A stretch of DNA of 8,509 nucleotides from NCBI GenBank assembly GCA_031275535.1, contig JAISOR010000031.1:1-8509 (forward strand), in the 5' to 3' direction. A program made the translations under genes and the position numbers. Source of the stretch: Treponema sp. GTDB taxonomy: Bacteria > Spirochaetota > Spirochaetia > Treponematales > Breznakiellaceae. The notes below the pieces were generated by a model. That model ran no database searches, had not been told where the DNA came from, and saw only the letters and a program-made list of their open reading frames with translations. Numbering within the stretch: position 1 is the first letter of the stretch; each line of letters begins with the position of its first letter. Shown one piece after another: positions 1 to 7,434 of the stretch.

Positions 1-75
<75 letters not shown>

Positions 76-143
76 TATGAACATCCCGGGCGTAACATAA
101 TAAAAAATTCATACCATTCCAAATTATGCGTGTCACGCGGGAA

Positions 144-1379
144 CTATAGGGGCCTGTTTTCCATTGCCTCGTTTATCCAGAGATCCAGCAGGTGGAGGGC
201 CCCCCGGAACCCGGTAAAGGGCGGCTCGTAGGGGTTGACGCGCCAGCTTAGGTCGGGATTCGATATTTGCAGCGCCCGGTTGCGCCCGGCCCATGCCAGG
301 GCTTCGCCGCTTGCCATAAAGAGACCGCCCTTTTGTTCTTCAAGGGCCCGAGCCCATTTATCCTCGGAAAAGTACGGAACATCGGCGCCGGCCATTTCAG
401 GATCGTCGCACCAGCAGATCCCCCGGGGGAAAGAAAGCTCCCCGCAGCCGAAGGCCATAATGCCCTTTACGATATCCGCGTGTCCCCCCAGGGACAGTTT
501 CAGGGCCTCCGGCTGTTCCCGGAGCAGATGGGACAGGCTTGCCCCGCATTGGGCGGACAGGGTTTCCGCCTCCCGAACCTGGGCCGCGATAAAATCTTCC
601 TCCGGCGCTATCCCGGCAATCTCCCCAATCCTCCGGATCCATTGGACCGTGGCTTTGGTTCCGTAGGGGCGGGCAAAAAGATAGGGGGTTCCAAAATGTT
701 CCTGAAGGTGTTTCGCGGCGGCTTCGCCCTCCCGCCGGATAACAAGGTTTATCCGTGCGCCGCCCATCTGTTCTATCTGCTCCGTAGTGGTGTCCGAACT
801 AAGTACGCAGAGGGGCTTCATGCCGAAGGCGCCCGCCATAATCCGGATAAATTCCTCCGCGTCGGAGCGGAAGCGGAACAGATCGGCGCAGGAGCCGATG
901 AGGTTAAAGGCCGGGGCTTCCGCGATTCCCCGATCCACGGGCAGGTTTTTTACGAGCTGCAACAGGGTTTCCCGCACCCCCTGATAAAAACCGGCATCGA
1001 AGCCCCCGCAGCCGAAGGGGAGCAGCCTGGTCCGGGGGTATTCCCGCTGCAATTCCCGGCAAAGGGCGGGCAGATCCGTGCCGATAACTTCGGGAACCGC
1101 CGAGGGGCTGAGAAATATAAGACGGGGTTTTTCATACCGTACAAGCTCCGCAAGGGCGCGGCGCAGCCGTTCCGTGTCGCCAAAGCTTATGTCCAGCTCG
1201 TCAATATGGGTGGAGTAAAATTTGCAGCCCCCTGTCCCTGCCCGGCTTAGCGCGACCCGGCTGTAAAGGATATGCCCCATACAGCCGAATTCCAGGAGGA
1301 CGGCGTTGCGGATGGAACCCAGGGTCCAGAGGGTGCCCATACGCCCCGAGGGGGGCGGCCTGAAACGATGTAAGCCCAT
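144..1379 (-). CDS. Nitrogenase component 1-like protein (NitA), NifD/NifK family, reduced ligand set
   Basis: A 411-residue member of the nitrogenase component 1 / oxidoreductase family (NifD, NifK, BchN, BchB, CfbD). Family landmarks in order: the GCMGHILYSR stretch (Cys33, equivalent to the second P-cluster cysteine), STHIDELDISFG at 56-67 (the family's conserved E-x-D-x-x-FG region), SAVPEVIGTD at 93-102 (normally with a cysteine where Ala94 stands), PFGCGGFDAGFYQG at 121-134, and a C-terminal TGFRGALHLL. The first family cysteine is also absent, its region reading SGRMGTLWTL. A GICWCDD motif (Cys322, Cys324) follows Cys312. The start at 1379 is chosen because GGGAGG lies nine bases upstream; a longer reading from 1445 would overlap NitB. 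It follows NitB by five bases and is presumably its partner subunit, cytoplasmic. It is shorter than NifD or NifK (about 490-520 residues), closer to BchN. Family assignment is firm; substrate unknown. Confidence 0.88.
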   Translation of the reverse strand: MGLHRFRPPPSGRMGTLWTLGSIRNAVLLEFGCMGHILYSRVALSRAGTGGCKFYSTHIDELDISFGDTERLRRALAELVRYEKPRLIFLSPSAVPEVIGTDLPALCRELQREYPRTRLLPFGCGGFDAGFYQGVRETLLQLVKNLPVDRGIAEAPAFNLIGSCADLFRFRSDAEEFIRIMAGAFGMKPLCVLSSDTTTEQIEQMGGARINLVIRREGEAAAKHLQEHFGTPYLFARPYGTKATVQWIRRIGEIAGIAPEEDFIAAQVREAETLSAQCGASLSHLLREQPEALKLSLGGHADIVKGIMAFGCGELSFPRGICWCDDPEMAGADVPYFSEDKWARALEEQKGGLFMASGEALAWAGRNRALQISNPDLSWRVNPYEPPFTGFRGALHLLDLWINEAMENRPL

Positions 1380-1384
1380 ATCGG

Positions 1385-2647
1385 TCAGCCTCCCTTTTGA
1401 TCCGGCTGCGGCGCCGCGGTAAGGATCGTTTCCCCAAGGCGGCATACCCGTTCATAACCGAACCGGGCGTACAGATTCTGTATCCCCGGTACGGAGGGAA
1501 TCTTCCCCCTTCCCGGTACCTGTCCCAGGCAGAGATCCGGCGACAGGGCTTCCAGTAGGGCCGTATCCCTCTGGTAGTTGACCATGTGGCAGACCGGCGG
1601 GTCAAAGCCCAGGGCCCTAAGTTCCTCCGCATAGCCCGTGTCGGCGGGGTAGAATTCCTCCAGGTGCAGCAACAGCGGGCGGAAGCCAAACCCGGCAAGA
1701 TAAACCGCCAGGGGGAGGGGCATGACCGCGCCCAGGGGGGCGAAAACACCCCGGAGCCCGTTTATCCCCGCGGCCAGGCGTTCCTGCCAGAGGAGGGCTT
1801 CCTGCCGTTCCCCCCGGAAGGCATCGCCCCAGGGGCTCCCCAGTTTTTCGGCGATGGCATCATAGGCCCGGTCAATCGCGGCTATCCCGTATACGTCATG
1901 CAAAGCAACAGAGGGAATGCCGAAGCTTTCCGCCATCATTGCCGCCAAAGGCCCGGTGTAGGGCGATAGTACCAGGTTCAGCGCCGCATCCGGCGCTTCA
2001 ACAAAATGTTCGACAGGAGCCCCCTGGCCGAGAAAACGCAGGCGAAAGCCCTTTTGCTCCAAAAGACCGAGCAAAGCCGGCATGGCCTGGTTTTCCCCGG
2101 GCCCCCGCCCCAGCACATTGACCCGCCGGGGATCCCTTTTTTTCGCTTTCATAAAGCTGCCCAGGGCGCGGAAGGTTTTCCAGTAGCCCTGGGGGTAACT
2201 ATTGCACTTAAAATGCCCCGTAAACACAAAGCTAAGCCGGGCCGGAACCTCCCCCATCTCCCGCAGCATCCCCTCCATGTCCTCGCCGGTCAATTCGGGG
2301 ACGCAGGTGGCGATTATCATAAGGTAGCGGGCCCCGGCGCCGGCCATTTGCCGGACCGCTTCGGTCAACCCGGCCCGGCAGCCGAATACCACCTCCCGGG
2401 ACTCCAGCACGTAGAGCCGGTGCAGCTCCCCCTGCTTCCCCTCCGCCCGGGGGATAACGAAGCGGCTGTAGGTGGTACATTCCGGCATACCCACCACCAG
2501 GGAAGAGAGGCCCCGGATACTCCGGGTTACTACCAGGGCCGTATGCATGGGGCAGTGGCTTCCGGGAAAAGCGGCGGGGCTTAGGAATTTTATCCCCCCG
2601 TTGGATCTGACGGCGGACAGCCGCTTCAGGTGTTCCAGTTCCTTCAC
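1385..2647 (-). CDS. Nitrogenase component 1-like protein (NitB) with three cluster-ligand cysteines
   Basis: A 420-residue nitrogenase component 1 family protein. Three cysteines fall in the positions of P-cluster ligands: Cys32 in GSHCPMHTAL, Cys57 in PECTTYSRF, and Cys115 in IIATCVPELTGED. Their spacings (25 and 58 residues) equal those of Azotobacter NifK Cys70, Cys95 and Cys153. The intervening YVLESREVVFGC at 79-90 matches the family's E-x-x-VFGG region, with Cys90 in place of the second Gly. TGHFKCNSYPQGY is the next conserved block. I chose the GTG at 2647: it overlaps the ATPase stop as GTGA, and the protein then begins 31 residues before the first ligand, as expected. The longer reading from 2716 would lie inside the ATPase gene. 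The ribosome binding site is weak, so coupled translation from the ATPase is likely. The presumed product is an Fe-S subunit pairing with NitA. Substrate not identifiable. Confidence 0.88.
   Translation of the reverse strand: MKELEHLKRLSAVRSNGGIKFLSPAAFPGSHCPMHTALVVTRSIRGLSSLVVGMPECTTYSRFVIPRAEGKQGELHRLYVLESREVVFGCRAGLTEAVRQMAGAGARYLMIIATCVPELTGEDMEGMLREMGEVPARLSFVFTGHFKCNSYPQGYWKTFRALGSFMKAKKRDPRRVNVLGRGPGENQAMPALLGLLEQKGFRLRFLGQGAPVEHFVEAPDAALNLVLSPYTGPLAAMMAESFGIPSVALHDVYGIAAIDRAYDAIAEKLGSPWGDAFRGERQEALLWQERLAAGINGLRGVFAPLGAVMPLPLAVYLAGFGFRPLLLHLEEFYPADTGYAEELRALGFDPPVCHMVNYQRDTALLEALSPDLCLGQVPGRGKIPSVPGIQNLYARFGYERVCRLGETILTAAPQPDQKGG
1389..1394 (-). promoter_or_regulatory. Ribosome binding site deciding the NitA start
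   Basis: On the minus strand GGGAGG lies nine bases before the ATG at 1379 and just inside the 3' end of NitB. It supports 1379 over the upstream in-frame ATG at 1445, which lies 60 bases inside NitB and adds 22 residues with no resemblance to the family. Confidence 0.75.
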
Positions 2648-3474
2648 GGCACTTCGCCCCGATCCGGCAAAGATTGCGGATCTTCCCGGTCTTTTATCAG
2701 GTTGTAGGAAAGACACACCGGACGCCTGGTACGGGGTTCCCTCACCAGCTCGGCGTCAATGTGGAAGGTTTCCCGCAGCACCTCCGCCGTCATCACCTCC
2801 TCCGGGGGGCCGTGACGGATTATAGCCCCGTCCCGCAGGGCAATCATATAATCGGCAAAACGGGTTGCCAGGTTCAAATCGTGTAACACCATCAGGATGG
2901 TACGGCCCTGTTCCCGGTTCAGGCGGTGGAGCAGTTCCAGAATTTCCAACTGGTAGGAAAGATCCAGGTAGGTGGTGGGTTCGTCCAGCAGGATGAGATC
3001 GGTCTCCTGGGCCAGGGCCATGGCGATCCAGACCCGCTGGCGCTGCCCGCCGGACAGATTGTCCACCGCGACGGTTTCATACTCCCTGAGTTTCGTAACC
3101 TCCAGGGCCCAGGCGACGATCTTCTTTTCCTCCGGTTTCAGGCCGCCGAAGCCGCGCTGATGGGGGAAACGCCCGTAAGACACCAGTTCGCCCACGGTAA
3201 GCCCCGCCGGCGCCTGGGGCGACTGCGGCAGGATTGCCATTTTTTGCGCCACCTCCCTGGTGGAGAGCCGGTGTATGTCCCTGCCGTCCAGGTATACGAG
3301 GCCCCTTTTCGGTTTCAGGATACGCCCCAGGGCCTTTAGCGCCGTGGACTTGCCGCAGCCGTTCGGGCCGATGATGGCGGTAATCCTGCCCCGGGGGATG
3401 CGCATATCCAAACGCCTGATGACCAGGTTTTCCTCATAGGCAACCGCCAAATTCTCCGTGGTAATGCTGTCCAT
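2644..3474 (-). CDS. ABC transporter ATPase, FepC/FecE/BtuD type
   Basis: A 276-residue cytoplasmic ATPase that powers the importer formed with the two FecCD permeases encoded just upstream. All hallmarks are intact: Walker A GPNGCGKST at 36-44, Q-loop at ILPQSPQ (Gln84), ABC signature LSGGQRQR at 140-147, Walker B LILLDEP at 160-166, D-loop YLD at 169-171, and the switch histidine in VLHD (His198). The pattern TTYLDLSYQLEILELL is typical of ATPases for siderophore, haem and cobalamin import. The C-terminal tail is slightly longer than in FepC (about 260-270 residues). The ATG at 3474 is supported by GAAAGGAG six bases upstream and sits 15 bases after the permease stop. Its own stop overlaps the GTG start of NitB, tying transport to the nitrogenase-like pair. 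The exact substrate cannot be told from an ATPase. Confidence 0.95.
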   Translation of the reverse strand: MDSITTENLAVAYEENLVIRRLDMRIPRGRITAIIGPNGCGKSTALKALGRILKPKRGLVYLDGRDIHRLSTREVAQKMAILPQSPQAPAGLTVGELVSYGRFPHQRGFGGLKPEEKKIVAWALEVTKLREYETVAVDNLSGGQRQRVWIAMALAQETDLILLDEPTTYLDLSYQLEILELLHRLNREQGRTILMVLHDLNLATRFADYMIALRDGAIIRHGPPEEVMTAEVLRETFHIDAELVREPRTRRPVCLSYNLIKDREDPQSLPDRGEVP

Positions 3475-3480
3475 GGATTG

Positions 3481-3488
3481 CTCCTTTC
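3481..3488 (-). promoter_or_regulatory. Ribosome binding site of the ABC ATPase
   Basis: GAAAGGAG on the minus strand, six bases before the ATG at 3474, in the only intergenic gap above ten bases within the operon. It fixes the start. Confidence 0.8.
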
Positions 3489-3489
3489 G

Positions 3490-4506
3490 TTAGTACCGGT
3501 TCCCGGCAAGCAGGTAGAGGAAGTAGGGGGCGCCGAGGATCGCCACCATGATGCCTGTGGGGATCTCCGCGGGCTGGACGATGACCCGGGCTACGGTGTC
3601 CGCCGCCGAAACCAGTACCGCGCCGGCCAGGGCGCAGACCGGCAGCAGGATACGATGCCGGGGCCCCACCAGGCGCCGTGCCAGATGGGGGGCGATTAGG
3701 CCGGCAAAACTGATGCTCCCGCTGACCGCCACACAGGACGCGGCCAGGGCAACCGCGGCGGCGAGCAGGCCCCGGCGTTCCTTTTCCACCGAAGATCCCA
3801 GACCGCAGGCGATCTCGTCCCCCAGGTTCAGAATGTCCAGAACCCGGGATTTGTACAGCACATAGGGGATCGCCAGTAAAAGCCAGGGCAGCAGGGCAAG
3901 GACAAAGCGCCAGTTGGAGCCCCAAATGCTGCCGGCCTGCCAGGTGGCGACAAAACTAAACTGGCTGTCGTCCAGTTTGACCACCAGCAGGGTGGTCAGG
4001 GCGGAGATTCCCGCCTGCACCGCGACGCCGGTCAGGATGAGCCGCATGGGCGCCCCCTCTCCTTTCTTGCGGGACAGCGCGTATACCAGGGCCGCCGAGG
4101 CCCCGGCGCCGATCAGGGCGAGGAAGGGAAGGCTGAACACCGCCAGGAAGGAACGGGAGCCGAAAAACAACACGAAGAGTATCACCATCAGGCCCGCCCC
4201 GGCGTTGATGCCCAGCAGCCCCGGATCCGCCAGGGCGTTTTTGGCTATCCCCTGGATGATGCAGCCCGAAAGGGCCAGCCCCGCCCCCACCAGGAGGGAG
4301 ATCACGATCCGGGGCAGCCGGAACTCAAAGAGGATCAGGTTTTCCTTGTCCGTGCCGCCGCCGAAGAGGATCCGCAGCGTGTCCGGCGGGGAGATCTTTG
4401 TATAACCGGTGTTCATGCTGATCATGAAAGACAGGAACAGGAGGATGAGGAAGGCAAAAAAGACCGTGATGTTCCGGGCCGCGGTTTTTTGCGCATATCC
4501 GGTCAT
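3490..4506 (-). CDS. FecCD-family ABC importer permease (second copy)
   Basis: A 338-residue integral membrane protein of the FecCD/BtuC family, whose members form dimers of about ten transmembrane helices each and import siderophores, haem or cobalamin. A hydrophobic first helix lies at about 13-31. The family block RLPRIVISLLVGAGLALSG starts near 63 and is followed by QGIAKNALADPGLLGINAGAG. The cytoplasmic coupling segment NLGDEIACGLG, which contacts the ATPase, and the C-terminal block GLIAPHLARRLVGPRHR with EIPTGIMVAILGAPYFLYLL are all present. Its ATG shares one base with the upstream permease stop (TGATG), and AGGGGG lies just before. With the permease encoded at 4506-5525 it probably forms a heterodimeric channel. 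Intact, no missing elements seen. Confidence 0.94.
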   Translation of the reverse strand: MTGYAQKTAARNITVFFAFLILLFLSFMISMNTGYTKISPPDTLRILFGGGTDKENLILFEFRLPRIVISLLVGAGLALSGCIIQGIAKNALADPGLLGINAGAGLMVILFVLFFGSRSFLAVFSLPFLALIGAGASAALVYALSRKKGEGAPMRLILTGVAVQAGISALTTLLVVKLDDSQFSFVATWQAGSIWGSNWRFVLALLPWLLLAIPYVLYKSRVLDILNLGDEIACGLGSSVEKERRGLLAAAVALAASCVAVSGSISFAGLIAPHLARRLVGPRHRILLPVCALAGAVLVSAADTVARVIVQPAEIPTGIMVAILGAPYFLYLLAGNRY

Positions 4507-5525
4507 CAGAGCCCCCTCTTTTGCCTGCGGGCCAGGTACAGAAAAAAGGGAACCCCGATAAGGGCGATAATCGCCCCCACCGGTGTCTCAAAGGGCGGAT
4601 TCAGGGTTCTGGCCCCCAGATCCGCCAGGACCATCAGCAGGGCCCCCAGGAGCGCCGAGGAGGGGATGATCCGGCGGTAATCCGCGCCAACCAGAAAACG
4701 GCTTGTATGGGGGATAACCAGCCCCACAAAACTCACCGCCCCGACCACGGAAACCGAAGCCCCCGCCAGGATCAAAACAACCAGGGAACAGAGGGCGTTT
4801 ACCAGCCCGGTCCGTACCCCCAGGCCCCTGGCCACCTCTTCACCCAGACTTAACAGGGACACGGAACGGGAAAGGGCCGCGGCCCCCAGCAAAGCGCCCC
4901 CTATCCAGGGCAGGATGATCCGGATCTGGTTCCAGTCGGAGCCGGCCACCCCGCCTACGGTCCAGAACATAATGTTCTGAGCCACGTTAAAGTAGAGGGC
5001 GATACCCTGGCTAAGGGCCGCCAGGAGGGCGCTGACCGCCGCTCCCGCCAGCACCAGGCGCATGGGGCTAAGCCCCCCCCGGCGCAGGGTGGCGATGCCG
5101 TTTACCAGAGCCGCCCCCATGGCCGCGCCCAAAAAGGAAAAGAGGATGATCCGCCCGTAGGACAGGCCCGGAAAAAAGGCAAAACAGAGGGAAAGGGCGA
5201 AGCCCGCCCCGGCGTTCAGCCCCATAAGCCCCGAATCGGCCATGGGGTTCCGGGTAATGCCCTGCATAAGGGCGCCGGCCACCGCGAAGGAGGCCCCCAC
5301 CAGGGCGCTGGCGATAACCCGGGGCAGCCGCAGATCCCTCACGATCAGGTGACGGGTCTGGCCGGGATCAAAGTGAAAGAGAGCGTCCCACAGGGTGGCC
5401 AGGGGAATTTCCGCGGCCCCCCTGGCAGCGGAAAGAGCCATAGCCAGGATCAGTACCCCGGCGCCCGGCAAGACCAAAAACCATAGCCTTAGGGGAGCAT
5501 CCCCTGTCGCGTGACGTACCATCAT
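4506..5525 (-). CDS. FecCD-family ABC importer permease (first copy)
   Basis: A 339-residue permease, homologous to but clearly diverged from the following one. Landmarks: first helix at about 13-32, DLRLPRVIASALVGASFAV from 64, GALMQGITRNPMADSGLMGLN from 84, the ATPase-contacting stretch SLGEEVARGLG, and the C-terminal SFVGLVIPHTSRFLVGADYRR followed by ETPVGAIIALIGVPFFLYL. Two permease genes of this type side by side are normal for ferric siderophore importers, whereas cobalamin importers usually have one. The start is ATGATG: the first ATG (5525) overlaps the upstream stop by four bases and the second (5522) by one; GGGTGA lies just upstream. I give 5525, but the second would remove only one residue. 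Confidence 0.94.
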   Translation of the reverse strand: MMVRHATGDAPLRLWFLVLPGAGVLILAMALSAARGAAEIPLATLWDALFHFDPGQTRHLIVRDLRLPRVIASALVGASFAVAGALMQGITRNPMADSGLMGLNAGAGFALSLCFAFFPGLSYGRIILFSFLGAAMGAALVNGIATLRRGGLSPMRLVLAGAAVSALLAALSQGIALYFNVAQNIMFWTVGGVAGSDWNQIRIILPWIGGALLGAAALSRSVSLLSLGEEVARGLGVRTGLVNALCSLVVLILAGASVSVVGAVSFVGLVIPHTSRFLVGADYRRIIPSSALLGALLMVLADLGARTLNPPFETPVGAIIALIGVPFFLYLARRQKRGL

Positions 5526-7354
5526 TCACCCAGTAGAAAACCGGCCATTTTTTTGATCGTATATTCAGTCGCGATAATACTTGTCGCGTGGGCCGCGCCG
5601 TCGATAATAAAAACCCGGCCGTCTTTGGCCGCCCGGATATTTTTCCAGACCGGATTGTTCCGCAATTCATCCGCGCTGGAAGTGTCTTCGTCAAATACCG
5701 CCAGAAAAACAATATCCGGATCCATTTCCCCAATCGTCTCAAGGGATAACTGCCGATACCCCGCGCCGAACTCCGGGTATCCTCCGGGCGCGGTGAATCC
5801 GAGCCCCGTCCCGCGGTCATAAAAATCCGTCCGCCGGGCGCTGAAATACCGGCCCTTGCCCATAACGGTGAGCATCAAAACCGTTTTGTCCTTCAACACA
5901 TTGCCCAGCCGGCCCTTATCCGCCCCAAGGCGGGCCTCAACTTCCCGGATCTTTGTCTCCGCTTCTTTTTCCCTGCCGAGAATTTTCCCGAACTCCCGCA
6001 GGCCGTAACGCCAATCCTGCCGCAGCTGGCCGTCCATGACGATCAGGGGGGCAATTCTTTCAAGGTTTTCGATCCCTTTGGGCCGGGCGATAAAAATAAG
6101 ATCCGGCGACAGGGCAACCAGCTTTTCAAGGTTTAGTTCGGGGTTCCCCATATCCGCCACCCCCGCAACATCGTATCCCTCAAAGGCATCCCAGGTCTGC
6201 CGGTAGTGATCCGCCGAAGCGGCGCCGGCGGGGATAATATTCAGGGCCATAAGATATTCCCAATAGGGTAAATAATCCACCACGATTTTTTGGGGAAATT
6301 TTTCCAGGGTAACTTTTCTTCCCGCCGCGTCCGTATAGCTGCGGGGCCAGGCGGCCCCCGTGCCGGAGAGGCCAAGGTTTTCCAGCAGGGTCTTGATGCC
6401 CAGCTCCATTCCCAGGGGCCCGCCGGAAAAGGCGGAACGGTCAATGAAAAAAACATGGCCGGCTTTTACCGCCTTCAGGGATCGCCAGACGGAATTTTCC
6501 CGGTTCAGCCTGTCCAGCATGTCTTCATCACTGGTATCCATGGCGTCATTGTAAAAGACGATATAGTCCGGGTTCAGCCCCGCCAGACTCTCCAGGGAAA
6601 GCTGGGCCGGTTTTTCTACCGGGCTTTTCAGGCCCAGGCCGCCCCGGGGGTTAAAGGCATAATCCGGCATCCACTGGTAGACGATCTTTTCCAGCGGATG
6701 GATATAGACAAAGGTTTCATCCCCCAGGGGGGCCAGCTTTTCCTTTGCCTCCCCTACCAGCCCCTCCAGCCGCAGGATCTCCTCTTCCGCCTTCCGTTCC
6801 CGGCCGAATATCTTCCCGTACTCCCGCAGGGTTCCCTGCCAGGTACCCCAGAGAGGATCCGTACTGCCCGGGCCTCCCCCAACCGCCACGGCGGGGGCTA
6901 TTTTTTGCAGGTTTTCCGCTATTTTTTCGTGGTAACGCGCCGAATAAAGGATTAAATCCGGCCCGATTTCCAGGAGTTTCTCAAGATTAGGCGACAGGAG
7001 ATCCCCCAAATCGATAAGCTCCCGATCTTCCGCGTAGGGCCGCAGGGAACCCCAGCCTTCAAAAACATCTACATCCGTGGCGGCAACCAGGTTTATATCC
7101 AGGGCCAATACCGGCTCGTAATGATGGAAAAACAAAAGAGCCACCTTTTCCGGCGCTTTGTTCAAGGTTACCTTGTTCCCCGCCGCGTCCGTATAGCTGC
7201 GGGGCCAGGCGGCGCTTTCGGCAGGGGCCCCAAGGGCCGCGCTTTCCGGCGCGGCGGTATTTTCCGCGGATTTTCCGGTACAGCCGCCGAAAATTCCGGC
7301 GCTAAAAAGGAGCCCCATAAAAAGGAACCCCCGAGGCAAAATGAGCTTTTTCAT
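5522..7354 (-). CDS. Tandem two-domain substrate-binding lipoprotein of a FecCD-type importer
   Basis: A 610-residue lipoprotein that should capture the importer's substrate outside the cytoplasmic membrane. Residues 1-25 form a lipoprotein signal: Met-Lys-Lys, a hydrophobic core, then IFGGC with Cys25 as lipidation site. Phe-Gly-Gly-Cys is looser than the usual Leu-Ala-Gly-Cys. Two homologous FepB/BtuF-type domains follow, about 47-320 and 334-610, each opening with AAWPRSYTDAAG. Paired motifs include NLEKLLEIGPDLIL with NLEKLVALSPDLIF, LREYGKIFGRERKAE with LREFGKILGREKEAE, QLSLESLAGLNPD with QLSLETIGEMDPD, and SVWRSLKAVKAGHVFFID with PVWKNIRAAKDGRVFIID. Ordinary members have one domain and about 300-350 residues, so this is an internal duplication. 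The ATG at 7354 is chosen for AGGAAAGG six bases upstream and because the signal peptide starts there; an in-frame TTG at 7393 was rejected. First gene of the operon. Confidence 0.92.
   Translation of the reverse strand: MKKLILPRGFLFMGLLFSAGIFGGCTGKSAENTAAPESAALGAPAESAAWPRSYTDAAGNKVTLNKAPEKVALLFFHHYEPVLALDINLVAATDVDVFEGWGSLRPYAEDRELIDLGDLLSPNLEKLLEIGPDLILYSARYHEKIAENLQKIAPAVAVGGGPGSTDPLWGTWQGTLREYGKIFGRERKAEEEILRLEGLVGEAKEKLAPLGDETFVYIHPLEKIVYQWMPDYAFNPRGGLGLKSPVEKPAQLSLESLAGLNPDYIVFYNDAMDTSDEDMLDRLNRENSVWRSLKAVKAGHVFFIDRSAFSGGPLGMELGIKTLLENLGLSGTGAAWPRSYTDAAGRKVTLEKFPQKIVVDYLPYWEYLMALNIIPAGAASADHYRQTWDAFEGYDVAGVADMGNPELNLEKLVALSPDLIFIARPKGIENLERIAPLIVMDGQLRQDWRYGLREFGKILGREKEAETKIREVEARLGADKGRLGNVLKDKTVLMLTVMGKGRYFSARRTDFYDRGTGLGFTAPGGYPEFGAGYRQLSLETIGEMDPDIVFLAVFDEDTSSADELRNNPVWKNIRAAKDGRVFIIDGAAHATSIIATEYTIKKMAGFLLGE
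6321..6355. repeat. 35-bp exact direct repeat, copy in second binding domain
   Basis: The 35 bases here are identical to 7179-7213, lying 858 bp away (286 codons, same frame). They encode the AAWPRSYTDAAG-like opening of the second substrate-binding domain. Flanking bases on both sides differ between the copies. Confidence 0.9.
7179..7213. repeat. 35-bp exact direct repeat, copy in first binding domain
   Basis: The partner of 6321-6355, encoding the same opening of the first substrate-binding domain just after the lipoprotein linker. The remainder of the two domains is far more diverged, so this identity stands out. Confidence 0.9.
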
Positions 7355-7356
7355 AT

Positions 7357-7368
7357 CCTTCCTTTCCT
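7357..7368 (-). promoter_or_regulatory. Ribosome binding site deciding the binding-protein start
   Basis: The minus strand reads AGGAAAGGAAGG. The AGGAAAGG portion ends six bases before the ATG at 7354, supporting that start over the in-frame TTG at 7393, which is buried in the palindrome and has no ribosome binding site. Confidence 0.75.
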
Positions 7369-7373
7369 TTTGT

Positions 7374-7393
7374 TTGTATGAACTAACATACAA
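7374..7393. promoter_or_regulatory. Perfect palindrome in the operon leader, candidate operator or small hairpin
   Basis: TTGTATG (7374-7380) and CATACAA (7387-7393) are perfect inverted 7-bp arms around a six-base spacer. The site lies about 20 bases before the start codon and downstream of the proposed promoter. A repressor bound here would block elongation; as RNA it would fold next to the ribosome binding site. It does not resemble the classical Fur box closely. A shorter inverted repeat, GGAAC/GTTCC around CCC, lies nearby at 7401-7413. Confidence 0.45.
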
Positions 7394-7434
7394 GATAAAG
7401 GGAACCCCGTTCCGCCCTATCTCTTACCGGGTGT

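Noticed and set aside
125..139. Terminator after NitA from the GCGTG/CACGC inverted repeat
   Set aside because: The arms are five bases with a one-base loop, too tight to fold, and no T tract follows directly; the later T run at about 102-109 is not preceded by a stem.
267..1250. Long plus-strand open frame of 327 codons opposite NitA
   Set aside because: It is antisense to a clear family member; its translation is rich in Gly, Pro and Ala without any recognisable domain, as expected of a mirror frame in GC-rich DNA.
2006..2584. Plus-strand open frame opposite NitB
   Set aside because: Low-complexity Pro/Gly/His-rich translation, antisense to conserved motifs of NitB; a shadow frame.
144..2647. 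True nitrogenase (NifDK, VnfDK or AnfDK) or the NifEN scaffold
   Set aside because: Both proteins are about 410-420 residues, NitA lacks two of three P-cluster cysteines, and no NifD-type cofactor ligand context is visible. No other nif genes are in the window.
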